This document shows, one piece after another, positions 41,188-49,685 of a stretch of DNA of 61,365 nt. The stretch's first letter is position 1; every line of letters starts with the position of its first letter. Both the position numbers and the translations under genes were made by a program. Below the pieces are notes generated by a model. It ran no database searches and was not told the DNA's origin. It saw only the letters and a list, made by a program, of their open reading frames with translations. Origin of the DNA: an uncultured Eubacteriales bacterium (lineage in GTDB: Bacteria > Bacillota > Clostridia > Christensenellales > CAG-138); NCBI GenBank assembly GCA_900545265.1, contig UQYI01000016.1, forward strand, positions 1-61,365. The letters run 5' to 3'.

Positions 41188-42906
41188 TCAACGCCGGTAA
41201 AAAGTATTTCCGCCAATAAACTCCCGCAGAATGCTGGTAGGCGGGATCTCATCCTCTATGGAAGCATCCTGCACATAGTTCAGGAACTTGACGATGTTGC
41301 GCACCTGATCGTAACAGGGGTTTTCCGGTGCTACGGTCTTCAGCAGAGGAAAGATATGCTTCTTAAGTACCGCCAGTTCATATACCAGGGCGGTATTGAA
41401 AAAGTCGTCCGCCTGCTCCTGATAGGGGAATATCCACCGCTGTTCTCCCCGCTGCACACTGTCCCACATACCCAGAGTGCGCTCGACGGAAGCTCCCCTG
41501 GTCAGATAATCCCGGACCAGCCTCCGCAGCAGCCGCACATCCGTGGTGGGGATCCTGTTATGATCGTCCAGGCTCAAGGTGGTCAGGGCGGATACATACA
41601 GCCGGAACACCCGTTCCTTATCTACTCCTTCCGAAAGCAGCGACGGATTGAGCCCGTGAAGACCTTCGATGACCAGCGTGGTATTTCCATCCACCCGAAG
41701 GATCCGGCCGCTGGGCAGGCTTCTGCCGGTGGCAAAATCAAAGGAGGGTATCTCTACCGCATGGCCGGCCAGCAGTTTTTCCATATCCTGCTGGAAGCGC
41801 TCCACATCGATCATCTTGATGTGTTCATAGTCCCAGGAACCGTCCGGCTCCGGAGCGATCAGGTTCCTGTCTTTATAATAATCGTCCAGAGAAAGAAGAA
41901 CCGGTGTCTTGCCCAACACCCGCAGCTGAGTACACAGACGGTTGGCCGAGGTCGTCTTACCGGAGCTGGAAGGACCTGCAATGAGCACGGCCATGGCGCC
42001 CCGATCCACTATGTTCTGGGCGATCTGTGCAAAGCGCTTTTCATGGAGCGCCTCGTTGACCCGCACCAGTTCCCGAATGGAATGGTCTGCCACCATGGCA
42101 TTCAGATCCGCCACGGTGTTGCAGTGCAGCAGTGCTTCCCATTTGTCGCTGCGGGCAAAGGTCTCCGTCAATTTAGGGAATTCTTCATAACCGGCAGGTG
42201 CATCCCAGTTTTTCTCCGAGGGCCGCAGCAGCAGCACACCGGGGGCCTGAAGCCGCAGATCCATAACCCGGGCATATCCGGTGGACGGCGCCATTTCTCC
42301 ATAGAAATAGTCCACATAATCTCCATGGCGGTATACGTCAAAATAGGTCAGCTGCCTCCATTTCAGCAGCCGTACCTTATCCTCCTGTCCGTCCCGCTCA
42401 AAAAGAGCAATGGCATCGTCTATATCCAGCCGCTGGCGCTTTAATGGATAATCGGCAGCCACAATAGCGGCGCATTTTTTCTTCAAAGCTGCTACATCTG
42501 CTTCAGTCAGACCGCCGCTCTTTTCTATCTCGATATATATCCCGCCTCCGATGGCATACTCCACCTTCACCGGTGCCTTGGGAAACAGCTCCCGGGCGGC
42601 CAGGCAGAATACAAACAGCAGCGTCCGTTCATACACCCGGCGCCCCCGGTCTTCGTTATAGCGAATGAGCCGAATTTGCCCGCCGCTCTCCCGAATGGCC
42701 CGGCGATGTTTATAGCCCATGGCCATTGGGAGGGCGTCCTGCTCCCGGACGGGTTCATAATTTAAGGTAAATACCTCGCCCCCCAGATCCGCCGCCAGAG
42801 GCCGGGTATACAGGCTGTCGGAATCCAGCCCAAGTTCTTTAAGCAGTGTCAGCAGACTTTGACCGGGCCGAGCGTCTATAGATTTTCCTTCTATGGTGAT
42901 ATGCAT
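41188..42906 (-). CDS. Uridine kinase-like nucleoside kinase with TGS/ThrRS-like N-terminus
   Basis: 572 residues. The N-terminal ~60 form a TGS-like domain (MHITIEGKSIDARPGQSLL), followed by a ThrRS-editing-like domain (about 60-240), and a C-terminal P-loop kinase of the uridine kinase/phosphoribulokinase type with LIAGPSSSGKTTSA (311-319), SLDDYYKDRN and IEGLHGLNP. This three-part architecture is a widespread but poorly characterised form in clostridia. Start is the ATG following AAAGGAG; an upstream in-frame ATG lacks a site. Cytoplasmic. Pyrimidine nucleoside phosphorylation is likely, but the physiological substrate of this long form is not established from sequence. Confidence 0.9.
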   Translation of the reverse strand: MHITIEGKSIDARPGQSLLTLLKELGLDSDSLYTRPLAADLGGEVFTLNYEPVREQDALPMAMGYKHRRAIRESGGQIRLIRYNEDRGRRVYERTLLFVFCLAARELFPKAPVKVEYAIGGGIYIEIEKSGGLTEADVAALKKKCAAIVAADYPLKRQRLDIDDAIALFERDGQEDKVRLLKWRQLTYFDVYRHGDYVDYFYGEMAPSTGYARVMDLRLQAPGVLLLRPSEKNWDAPAGYEEFPKLTETFARSDKWEALLHCNTVADLNAMVADHSIRELVRVNEALHEKRFAQIAQNIVDRGAMAVLIAGPSSSGKTTSANRLCTQLRVLGKTPVLLSLDDYYKDRNLIAPEPDGSWDYEHIKMIDVERFQQDMEKLLAGHAVEIPSFDFATGRSLPSGRILRVDGNTTLVIEGLHGLNPSLLSEGVDKERVFRLYVSALTTLSLDDHNRIPTTDVRLLRRLVRDYLTRGASVERTLGMWDSVQRGEQRWIFPYQEQADDFFNTALVYELAVLKKHIFPLLKTVAPENPCYDQVRNIVKFLNYVQDASIEDEIPPTSILREFIGGNTFYRR

Positions 42907-42951
42907 ACCGTTTCTCCTTTCTTGCAGGTACAGGCTCAAAAGCAGCGTCTT

Positions 42952-44565
42952 TTAGCCCCACATAACACTCAGGGCAGGGATGATCTGTTTCTTCCTGGAC
43001 ATAACCCCCGGCAGGAATGCCTGATTGTCTATAAACCTGGCACCCAGTGCCTGCCCGATCTCCTCCGTATCCCCTACGGCCAGAAGCTCCGTGCCCCGGC
43101 GCAATACATCGGTCAGCATGAGCAGTTCCAGATCCATGCCCTTTGCCTGCCGTTCGGCCTCCATGGTCAGAAGCAGCTCCTGCTTCCGGGCCAGCAGCGC
43201 GCCGGAATTGATGCCCGTGATCTGAGCCACTGCCAGAGAATGATCGGCTATCTCGTATACCTTGTAATCATGATGCAGCAGTTCCTCCGCAGACTGTTCC
43301 GGAGACATACTCACCGAGAAGATATCCTGTCCCAGTTCCTGCAGGGAAACACCGGCAATGCGGGCCATACGCTCCGCCATGACCTTATCCCGCTCCGTGC
43401 AGGTGGGCGACTGAAACACCACCGTATCGGAAAGAATGGCCGCCGCCATAAGTCCCGCCAGCTTTTTGCCGGGCATGATGCCCCGCTCCTGATACATGGA
43501 GGCAATGATGGTGGTAGTGGCCCCTACGGGCTCATTGCGCACATAAATGGGATTAGGTGTTTCTACATCTGCCAGACGGTGGTGATCGATGATCTCCAGG
43601 ATCTCCGCCTCCTCCAGCCCGTCTACAGACTGGGAGACCTCGCTGTGATCCACCAGAATGACCTTCTTGCGCTTGGGCCGCAGCAGATGGTATCGGCCCA
43701 GTGTACCTATGACCTTCCCCTCCTTATCCAGCACCGGATAGCTCCGGTAGCGGCTTTTCAGGGTTGTCTCTCTTACATTATCCAGATAGTCATCCTCCCG
43801 GAAGGAAACCAGCTCCGTAGTCCGGGCGATACGGGAAACAGGTACCGACTGGATAAGCAGCCGGGCCGCCCGATAAGGATCGTAGGGCGTGGTAATGACC
43901 ACCGTGTCCCCCTTATCCTGCCAGGCCTCCGTATCCAGCTGGCTGTTGCACACGATAACGGCGGCAGCCTTTTCTTCAAAGGCGCGGCTGAGTATCTGGG
44001 GATCGTTCCCCGTCAGCAGAATGGCTCCTTCGGAAAGGGGTGTCCAGCTTTCCTTTTGCTGAGGCACGGCAATGACCATTTCCCCGGTAAGGCTGTCTAC
44101 ATCCCCCGTATCTCCCCATATCTGTCCATCCAGACAGGAAATGAGGTTGAACAGGGGGACGTCATGCAGCAATGTCTCTTCTACGAACTGCATATCATAC
44201 TGAGCAATATCTCCAATGCTCAGCATGCCGAACAGTTTACCTTCCTCATCAGTAATGGGCAAAGCGGAGGAGGCCCGTTCCTCCGAGAGAATATCCCAGG
44301 CCCGGTGCACCGTTACCGCCCCGCTGAGGATGGGCGGGTGGTCGTAATCCATATCCTTCACCTGGGTGCGCAGATCATGAATGAGGACCGGCGCTTCAAA
44401 GCCGAACCGTTCCAGAATATGGGCCGTTTCCTCAGAAAGCATCCCCAGCCGGGCGGCCATATAATCCCGCTCCCCCAGGGCATTGCGCAGGGCAGCATAT
44501 GCAATGGCTGCCACGATGGAATCCGTATCCGGATTCTTGTGTCCTGTGATATATACCGGTTCCAC
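42952..44565 (-). CDS. DHH-family manganese pyrophosphatase with CBS-DRTGG insert
   Basis: 537 residues. N-terminal DHH phosphoesterase motifs ITGHKNPDTDSIVAAIAYA and, after a long insert, LVDHSEVSQSV and IIDHHRLADVE, plus the DHHA2 domain (about 395-535). The insert (about 70-305) carries two CBS halves (SALPITDEEGKLFGMLSI; YPVLDKEGKVIGTLG) around a DRTGG-like domain. This is the architecture of the nucleotide-regulated class C inorganic pyrophosphatases of clostridia, inhibited by AMP/ADP and activated by diadenosine polyphosphates in studied members. It hydrolyses PPi in the cytoplasm. First gene of the run to tsaD, with a promoter upstream. Confidence 0.94.
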   Translation of the reverse strand: MEPVYITGHKNPDTDSIVAAIAYAALRNALGERDYMAARLGMLSEETAHILERFGFEAPVLIHDLRTQVKDMDYDHPPILSGAVTVHRAWDILSEERASSALPITDEEGKLFGMLSIGDIAQYDMQFVEETLLHDVPLFNLISCLDGQIWGDTGDVDSLTGEMVIAVPQQKESWTPLSEGAILLTGNDPQILSRAFEEKAAAVIVCNSQLDTEAWQDKGDTVVITTPYDPYRAARLLIQSVPVSRIARTTELVSFREDDYLDNVRETTLKSRYRSYPVLDKEGKVIGTLGRYHLLRPKRKKVILVDHSEVSQSVDGLEEAEILEIIDHHRLADVETPNPIYVRNEPVGATTTIIASMYQERGIMPGKKLAGLMAAAILSDTVVFQSPTCTERDKVMAERMARIAGVSLQELGQDIFSVSMSPEQSAEELLHHDYKVYEIADHSLAVAQITGINSGALLARKQELLLTMEAERQAKGMDLELLMLTDVLRRGTELLAVGDTEEIGQALGARFIDNQAFLPGVMSRKKQIIPALSVMWG

Positions 44566-44612
44566 AGCGTTCTCCTTTTGTGTTTTCTCTTATTTTATAC
44601 GCTTACGGCTTT

Positions 44613-44641
44613 ATTATAGCAGAGGGCTGCTCCATATGCAA
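44613..44641 (-). promoter_or_regulatory. Promoter of the pyrophosphatase operon
   Basis: Minus-strand TTGCAT (44641-44636), 17-nt spacer, TATAAT (44618-44613) with an extended -10 TGC. Confidence 0.75.
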
Positions 44642-44652
44642 AGCCCCGGAGC

Positions 44653-44680
44653 AAAAAAGCCCCCCGGCAAACCGGAGGGC
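44653..44680 (-). terminator. Terminator of the C69 dipeptidase gene
   Basis: GCCCTCCGG / CCGGGGGGC stem on the minus strand, loop TTTG, T-run at 44658-44653; 14 nt past the stop. Confidence 0.85.
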
Positions 44681-44693
44681 ATGCATATAAGAT

Positions 44694-46163
44694 TTATGCG
44701 TCGGAACGGGCAAAACCGTTCTTCATACCGCAGCTGGCGGTATACAGCACCTTATTCAACAGATCCACAGTCAGTTCCCGGGCTTTATCGGCTATGATCC
44801 GGTTGCAGTCGGTAAGATAAGCCCGGCTGTCCTCCATAGCCTGAGAAGCAAATTCACGATCGAACTTCTCAATTTGGTTATGCCCCAGGGCCGCCAATTT
44901 CAGCTGATATCGTTCCACATGGGGGATACACTGGGAATAGTGGCTGTCTGCCATGGCGGCGATCAGCCGGTTGGTCCAGTAAAAGCTGCCCGTATCTGCA
45001 TCCTTTCCCGTGCAGGCCAGATAAGTGGGAGTATCGTTCACGTGGGTATAGAAGGGCACCACCTCATTAAAGGCATTGGAGCCCATAGCCACCCACTCGA
45101 TACCCTGAAGCTCCCGAGGCATATAAGGCCGCAGCTGCGTAATGGAAAGAAAATTGTTCCGATTGATGCCGATGGGCCGGTACATGCCGTGCCGGTTTCC
45201 TTCTCCCCGGCGGGCATAAGGATCGAACTCCGTTCCCTGATAATAAGAGGAAAGCACATACTTTACGTCCTCTACGGTGATCCGCCGCTCTGGGGTCATG
45301 GCCCAGGGCAAATCATCGGACTGGGGAGTATAATCGGCCTCTGGCCCTTCCCACACATAGGTTCTGGGGTTCAGATGCCGCAGCATGAACCAGGCTCGGG
45401 GCGTGTTATATACATGATCGGAATCGCTGTGGCTGCCAAAGGCGCCCCGCGCATCAAAATCTCTAAGAGTGCGAATGTCCCTTTCCGGCTCCCCTGCCAC
45501 ATCCAGGTGGTTCAAAGCTACAAATTCCGCCAGATCCGGAGCGCACAGATGCTCTTTCTTCTCCCCGTAAGCATCGGCAAAGTCAAACCGATCCAGCCCC
45601 TGCTGGTTGGGCATGACCACATAGCAGTCGTCCGGCACCCGTTTGGCCATCCAATGATGACCGCCGATGGATTCCAGCCACCAGACCTCGTTGACATCCT
45701 GAAACCCGATGCCGTTGATCTCATAGGTACCGTAGCGCTCCAACAGGCTCCCCAGCCGCAGAACACCCTCCCGGGCAGAACGAATATAGGGCAGCACCAG
45801 CGTTACCATATCCTCCTCCCCGATACCCTCTTTGTGCAAGGGGTCTGCTCCCAGCACCCGGGGGTTGGAGGTCAGGGTTTCCGTAGCGGTCATGGCCACG
45901 TTGGCTTCGTTAATGCCTGCTGCGGCCCATATCCCTTCATCGGGCAGGGCGTTGGGCATGGCAGTGTAGGACATGGGTTCTTCCGGAAGATCTATCTCCA
46001 CCTTGGAGATGACACTTACATACCGCCGGGGCTGCTCCCCGGAGGGGACGAATACGAACTTTTTTGGGGTAAAGCTGCCGGAACCGGAATCCTCGTTCCG
46101 AGCCATAAGAGTAGAACCGTCATAAGACGCTTTTTTACCGACCAGAAGGGTGGTGCAGGGCAT
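44694..46163 (-). CDS. C69-family dipeptidase
   Basis: 489-residue N-terminal-nucleophile hydrolase of peptidase family C69 (PepD/PepDA type). It begins MPCTTLLVGKKASYDGSTL, placing the nucleophile Cys3 at the very N-terminus as expected, followed by MARNEDSG. Other family features: WWLESIGGHHWMAKRVPDD, LCAPDLAEFVALNHL and NRNNFLSITQLRPYMP. Start at the ATG after AAGGAGG; 16 further upstream codons are ruled out because they would bury the nucleophile. No signal peptide, so it acts on dipeptides in the cytoplasm. It has its own promoter and terminator. Confidence 0.95.
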   Translation of the reverse strand: MPCTTLLVGKKASYDGSTLMARNEDSGSGSFTPKKFVFVPSGEQPRRYVSVISKVEIDLPEEPMSYTAMPNALPDEGIWAAAGINEANVAMTATETLTSNPRVLGADPLHKEGIGEEDMVTLVLPYIRSAREGVLRLGSLLERYGTYEINGIGFQDVNEVWWLESIGGHHWMAKRVPDDCYVVMPNQQGLDRFDFADAYGEKKEHLCAPDLAEFVALNHLDVAGEPERDIRTLRDFDARGAFGSHSDSDHVYNTPRAWFMLRHLNPRTYVWEGPEADYTPQSDDLPWAMTPERRITVEDVKYVLSSYYQGTEFDPYARRGEGNRHGMYRPIGINRNNFLSITQLRPYMPRELQGIEWVAMGSNAFNEVVPFYTHVNDTPTYLACTGKDADTGSFYWTNRLIAAMADSHYSQCIPHVERYQLKLAALGHNQIEKFDREFASQAMEDSRAYLTDCNRIIADKARELTVDLLNKVLYTASCGMKNGFARSDA

Positions 46164-46199
46164 TTGATTGATCCTCCTTGCCTGACTTTTCTTGCCCTT

Positions 46200-46228
46200 A
46201 TTGTAATGCAAACCGCTTCCCGGTGCAA
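46200..46228 (-). promoter_or_regulatory. Promoter of the C69 dipeptidase
   Basis: Minus-strand TTGCAC (46228-46223), 17-nt spacer, TACAAT (46205-46200), 37 nt before the start codon. Confidence 0.65.
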
Positions 46229-46902
46229 GAGGAGGGAATGGAGCAAAAATGTGACTTGCGCTTTTTTGATCCCATTCCAGACGAATGGCTTGTATGAATT
46301 TGTTAGTGCTCTTCGATTCGAAAAGATACTAAACTGCGCTCCGGAAAAGAGCTTACATTTCTCCGTTATACGAGAAGCATTGTTTTCTGTTTTCCCGGAA
46401 AAGGATCTGATCACCGGAAATATGCGCGGTCACACAGGGTTTACTCAAATTGGAAGTGAAAATCTCCCTGCCCCTGATCCGGAATGAATGGAGGCAATAG
46501 GTTCAGATATTTTGCAAGCTCTTTTAAAGTCCTCTCTGGCGGCTGTCATCCGCTCCCCGGTTCGGATATCGGCTTTTCTTTTCAAGCATAAAAACTGATT
46601 CTGCTGTCTTTAGGACATATAAAAGCATCTGAAATCATTATCGCAACAAGATGGACAAGTAAAACTATCTTCCATGGCTACTCCATCTCCGCTGAAGCCG
46701 CCGTCTCATTGAAGAAGGCGTGCTTTACTTTAGTATCCCGGCCTGTTGTGCTTTGAAACCACACAGAAGCCGAGCCGGATTTTTGTTTTAAAAAGCGAGC
46801 TGTAAAACGAAGGAGCCCCGGTAATTGGGCGAGGGTCATCAGAAAGTAATATTGTATTTTCTCAGGAACGGCGTGGCTTTAATCACGCCATTTCTGTTTG
46901 TA
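46229..46902. other. A+T-rich stretch without recognisable gene
   Basis: About 670 nt in which no frame has both a ribosome site and recognisable sequence. A small GGCGTG/CACGCC hairpin followed by a T-rich tract (46870-46898, plus strand) resembles a terminator left from a lost gene. Composition is lower in G+C than the flanks. Probably decayed or acquired DNA. Confidence 0.45.
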
Positions 46903-46944
46903 AAAAAGCTCACTGGCTTTGCACATATGGCATAGCCAGTGGGC
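46903..46944 (-). terminator. Terminator of the GNAT gene
   Basis: GCTCACTGGCT / AGCCAGTGGGC (one wobble pair) with inner TGC/GCA pairing and a T-run on the minus strand, 49 nt beyond the GNAT stop. Confidence 0.75.
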
Positions 46945-46992
46945 TTAATACAAATTATATAGTTCGGCAATCAGACCGCAAGCCGGAAGTTA

Positions 46993-47475
46993 TCAATTAG
47001 TAAATCTTAAATAATAAAAATTGTTTCCATCCATAGCATCCGTTTTCTTAAATCGATGTCGTAAATAAAAACGTTCTGCTTGAATATTATCCTTATGGCA
47101 CCCTAAGGCAATGGGACGTTTACCAAAGTCACGATAAACAAGTTGTATAGTCTTTTCCAATATTTCTCCGCCAATGCCACAACCACGATATTCTTTATCA
47201 ACTACAAATCCCATCAAACGGTAAAAAGGCTCTTCACTCATTTCTGGCGGATCTGTTTTCCAAGGAATTGCCTCTCCCAAAAGAATGAGCCCAATCGACT
47301 TTTCATGATACTTTACAGCGAAGGCATGCCCCATACAATGATGATTAACACCGTAATCCGTAATATTCATTATGGTTGAAGCCGTATCAACAAAATCCTC
47401 GGGTATGTCGTCTCTATCAACATTACAAGCATCCGAAAAATTCTGATGTGTCAATTCCTCAAATTCCATATTCAT
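46993..47475 (-). CDS. GNAT-family N-acetyltransferase
   Basis: 160-residue acetyl-CoA-dependent acetyltransferase. The acetyl-CoA-binding motif A appears as LMGFVVDKEYRGCGIGGEILEKTI (Q/RxxGxG/A type), followed by ALGCHKDNIQAERFYLRHRF, the usual motif B region. The ATG at 47475 is preferred over a TTG two codons upstream because AGGA sits 8 nt before it. The gene is clearly lower in G+C than its neighbours, has a very good promoter and its own terminator, and lies next to decayed DNA, all consistent with lateral acquisition. The substrate cannot be inferred; antibiotic or small amine acetylation are both possible. Confidence 0.87.
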   Translation of the reverse strand: MNMEFEELTHQNFSDACNVDRDDIPEDFVDTASTIMNITDYGVNHHCMGHAFAVKYHEKSIGLILLGEAIPWKTDPPEMSEEPFYRLMGFVVDKEYRGCGIGGEILEKTIQLVYRDFGKRPIALGCHKDNIQAERFYLRHRFKKTDAMDGNNFYYLRFTN

Positions 47476-47520
47476 AATCAACGTCCTGAATTCCGATTTG
47501 TCAACTCTTTCCTTGTAAAA

Positions 47521-47549
47521 ACTATAGCATATGGAGTACCTTATATCAA
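47521..47549 (-). promoter_or_regulatory. Promoter of the GNAT gene
   Basis: Minus-strand TTGATA (47549-47544), 17-nt spacer, TATAGT (47526-47521) with an extended -10 TGC. Confidence 0.7.
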
Positions 47550-47613
47550 CGCCTTCTTCAGGGTAAATCAGTATACCTGAAAGTCATGAATACATCTATT
47601 GATTTTTGTGCCG

Positions 47614-47653
47614 GCAAAAAATAACGGGCATCCAGCTTCACCAGATACCCGCT
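47614..47653 (-). terminator. Terminator of the GGGtGRT operon
   Basis: 13-bp stem with several wobble pairs (47653-47641 with 47635-47623) and a T-run at 47622-47616 on the minus strand, about 90 nt past the stop codon. Confidence 0.72.
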
Positions 47654-47745
47654 ATTTCATTGCAAAATCTGTCTGACAGATGACATGGTCGTATTTTTAT
47701 GAGCACCCTTCTAAAAACGTGGGGTTCCTTCCATATCCGTTTAAT

Positions 47746-48747
47746 TTACTTGTTCAGTGCTTCCTGCACAGCTACAGCCACAGCCACGGTAGCGCCTACC
47801 ATGGGATTGTTGCCCATGCCGATAAGGCCCATCATCTCCACATGAGCAGGGACGGAGCTGGAACCGGCAAACTGTGCATCGGAATGCATACGGCCCATGG
47901 TGTCGGTCATGCCATAGGAGGCAGGGCCGGCGGCCATGTTATCGGGATGAAGGGTACGGCCGGTGCCGCCGCCAGAGGCCACGGAGAAATACTTTTTACC
48001 GTTTTCGTTGCACCATTTCTTGTAGGTGCCGGCCACGGGGTGCTGGAAACGGGTGGGGTTAGTGGAGTTGCCGGTGATGGAAACATCCACATCCTCATAC
48101 CGCATGATAGCCACGCCTTCGTTTACATCGTCTGCACCGTAGCAGCGCACCTTGGCCCGCTCTCCATCAGAGAAAGCAATGGTGTTGGTGACCTTCAGTT
48201 CCCCGGTGTACTGATTGTATTCCGTCTCGCAGAAGGTAAAGCCGTTAATACGGGAGATGATATAGGCAGCGTCTTTGCCCAAGCCGTTAAGAATGACCTG
48301 CAGAGGCTTCTGACGCACTTTGTTGGCGGTACGGGCAATGCCGATGGCACCTTCCGCAGCTGCAAAGCTTTCGTGACCGGCCAGGAAAGCAAAGCAACCG
48401 GTCTCCTCACGCAGGAGCATGGCGCCCAGGTTGCCGTGGCCCAGACCGACCTTACGCTGATCGGCTACAGAACCGGGGATACAGAAGGACTGAAGTCCCT
48501 CGCCAATAGCTTCGGCGGCCTCTGCGGCAGACTTGACGCCCTTCTTGATGGCGATGGCGGCGCCCACGGTGTAAGCCCAGGCGGCGTTTTCAAAGCAGAT
48601 GGGCTGAATGCCCTTTACGATACCGTATGCATCCACACCTGCGGCGTCGCAGACGGCTTTGGCATCCTCCACATCCTTGATGCCGTACTTGTTGAGCACG
48701 GGGAGGATCTGATCGATTCTTCTTTCGTATCCTTCAAAGGTAATCAT
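47746..48747 (-). CDS. GGGtGRT protein
   Basis: 333 residues of a conserved clostridial family named for the SVASGGGTGRTLHPDN motif (GGGTGRT at 259-265). Other strongly conserved-looking stretches are GLGHGNLGAMLLREETGCFAF-type sequence (about 101-121), FLAGHESFAAAEGAIGIART and a C-terminal MMGLIGMGNNPMVGATVAVAV. No signal peptide. The biochemical role is not known to me. It follows the NifU-like gene by 13 nt, after an AGGTGCAGC-type site, so the pair is co-expressed. The glycine-rich motif could bind a nucleotide or a metal cluster, which is inference. Confidence 0.92.
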   Translation of the reverse strand: MITFEGYERRIDQILPVLNKYGIKDVEDAKAVCDAAGVDAYGIVKGIQPICFENAAWAYTVGAAIAIKKGVKSAAEAAEAIGEGLQSFCIPGSVADQRKVGLGHGNLGAMLLREETGCFAFLAGHESFAAAEGAIGIARTANKVRQKPLQVILNGLGKDAAYIISRINGFTFCETEYNQYTGELKVTNTIAFSDGERAKVRCYGADDVNEGVAIMRYEDVDVSITGNSTNPTRFQHPVAGTYKKWCNENGKKYFSVASGGGTGRTLHPDNMAAGPASYGMTDTMGRMHSDAQFAGSSSVPAHVEMMGLIGMGNNPMVGATVAVAVAVQEALNK

Positions 48748-48760
48748 AGCTGCACCTCCA

Positions 48761-49453
48761 TTATTCTACCCGGGGGTCGATGACCTTGGCGGCCTGGGCG
48801 AAGCGGCCGTAGGTGCCGATGTTCTTTTCGTAAGCTTCTTTGGGATCCATGCCCTTCTTGATGGCATCCATCATCTTGCCCAGATTCACAAACTGATAGC
48901 CGATGATCTCTCCGCCCTCATCCAGACCTACCTTGAGCACATAGCCCTCGGCCATTTCCAGATACCGGGGTCCTTTGGCTTTTGTGCCGTACATGGTGCC
49001 CACCTGAGAGCGGTTGCCTTTGCCCAGATCCTCCAGTCCTGCGCCGATGGCCAGACCGTCATCGGAGAAAGCGCTCTGGGAACGGCCATAGACGATCTGC
49101 AAAAACAGCTCCCGCATGGCGGTGTTGATGGCGTCGCAGACCAGGTCGGAATTCAGAGCTTCCAGAATGGTCTTGCCGGGCAGAATCTCCGCTGCCATGG
49201 CGGCGGAATGCGTCATACCGGAGCAGCCGATAGTCTCTACCAATGCTTCTTCAATGACACCGTTTTTAATGTTCAAAGAGAGCTTGCAGGCGCCCTGCTG
49301 AGGAGCACACCAGCCAACACCGTGGGTAAAGCCGCTGATGTCGGTGATCTGCTTGGCTTTGACCCATTTCCCCTCTTCGGGAATGGGAGCCGGATCGTGG
49401 GTCGCGCCCTTCTTGACGCAGACCATGTTTTCCACTTCGCGTGAATACTGCAT
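48761..49453 (-). CDS. NifU/IscU-like iron-sulfur scaffold protein (GGGtGRT-associated)
   Basis: 230 residues. The central part follows the IscU/NifU N-terminal fold with cysteines in GVGWCAPQQGACKL (Cys49, Cys56) and ETIGCSGMTHSAAMAAEIL (Cys77), in a spacing unlike standard IscU. The C-terminal ~90 residues (GLEDLGKGNRSQVGTMYGTK, then GPRYLEMAEGYVLKVGL) are an extension not found in housekeeping SufU/IscU. AGGAGG precedes the ATG. It is always paired here with the GGGtGRT gene and preceded by a good promoter. Likely carries or delivers an Fe-S cluster to its partner; this is inferred from fold and context. Confidence 0.88.
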   Translation of the reverse strand: MQYSREVENMVCVKKGATHDPAPIPEEGKWVKAKQITDISGFTHGVGWCAPQQGACKLSLNIKNGVIEEALVETIGCSGMTHSAAMAAEILPGKTILEALNSDLVCDAINTAMRELFLQIVYGRSQSAFSDDGLAIGAGLEDLGKGNRSQVGTMYGTKAKGPRYLEMAEGYVLKVGLDEGGEIIGYQFVNLGKMMDAIKKGMDPKEAYEKNIGTYGRFAQAAKVIDPRVE

Positions 49454-49508
49454 GTAGTCTTTCCTCCTTAAAATATAGATGAATCAATACTTTCCCAATT
49501 TTGAAAAA

Positions 49509-49537
49509 AGTATATCACTAAAAAAACGGATACGCAA
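49509..49537 (-). promoter_or_regulatory. Promoter of the NifU-like/GGGtGRT operon
   Basis: Minus-strand TTGCGT (49537-49532), 17-nt spacer, TATACT (49514-49509), 56 nt before the start codon. Confidence 0.7.
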
Positions 49538-49685
49538 GGGGACGATTCTGTGTTATACTGATTTTTGTCGAAGAAGGCGTGGCTTTTTCGGACATCTATC
49601 CGATTCTTTGTTTCTGTTTTTTCCTCCCCTATGGCAGAAACATGATCTATATCAGAAAGGAAGCGCCCCCTGGCGCAGCGCACAT

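Noticed and set aside
40456..44619. Two plus-strand frames of 662 and 586 codons
   Set aside because: Both lie antisense to strongly supported genes (DUF1461, nucleoside kinase, pyrophosphatase) and have composition expected of shadows.
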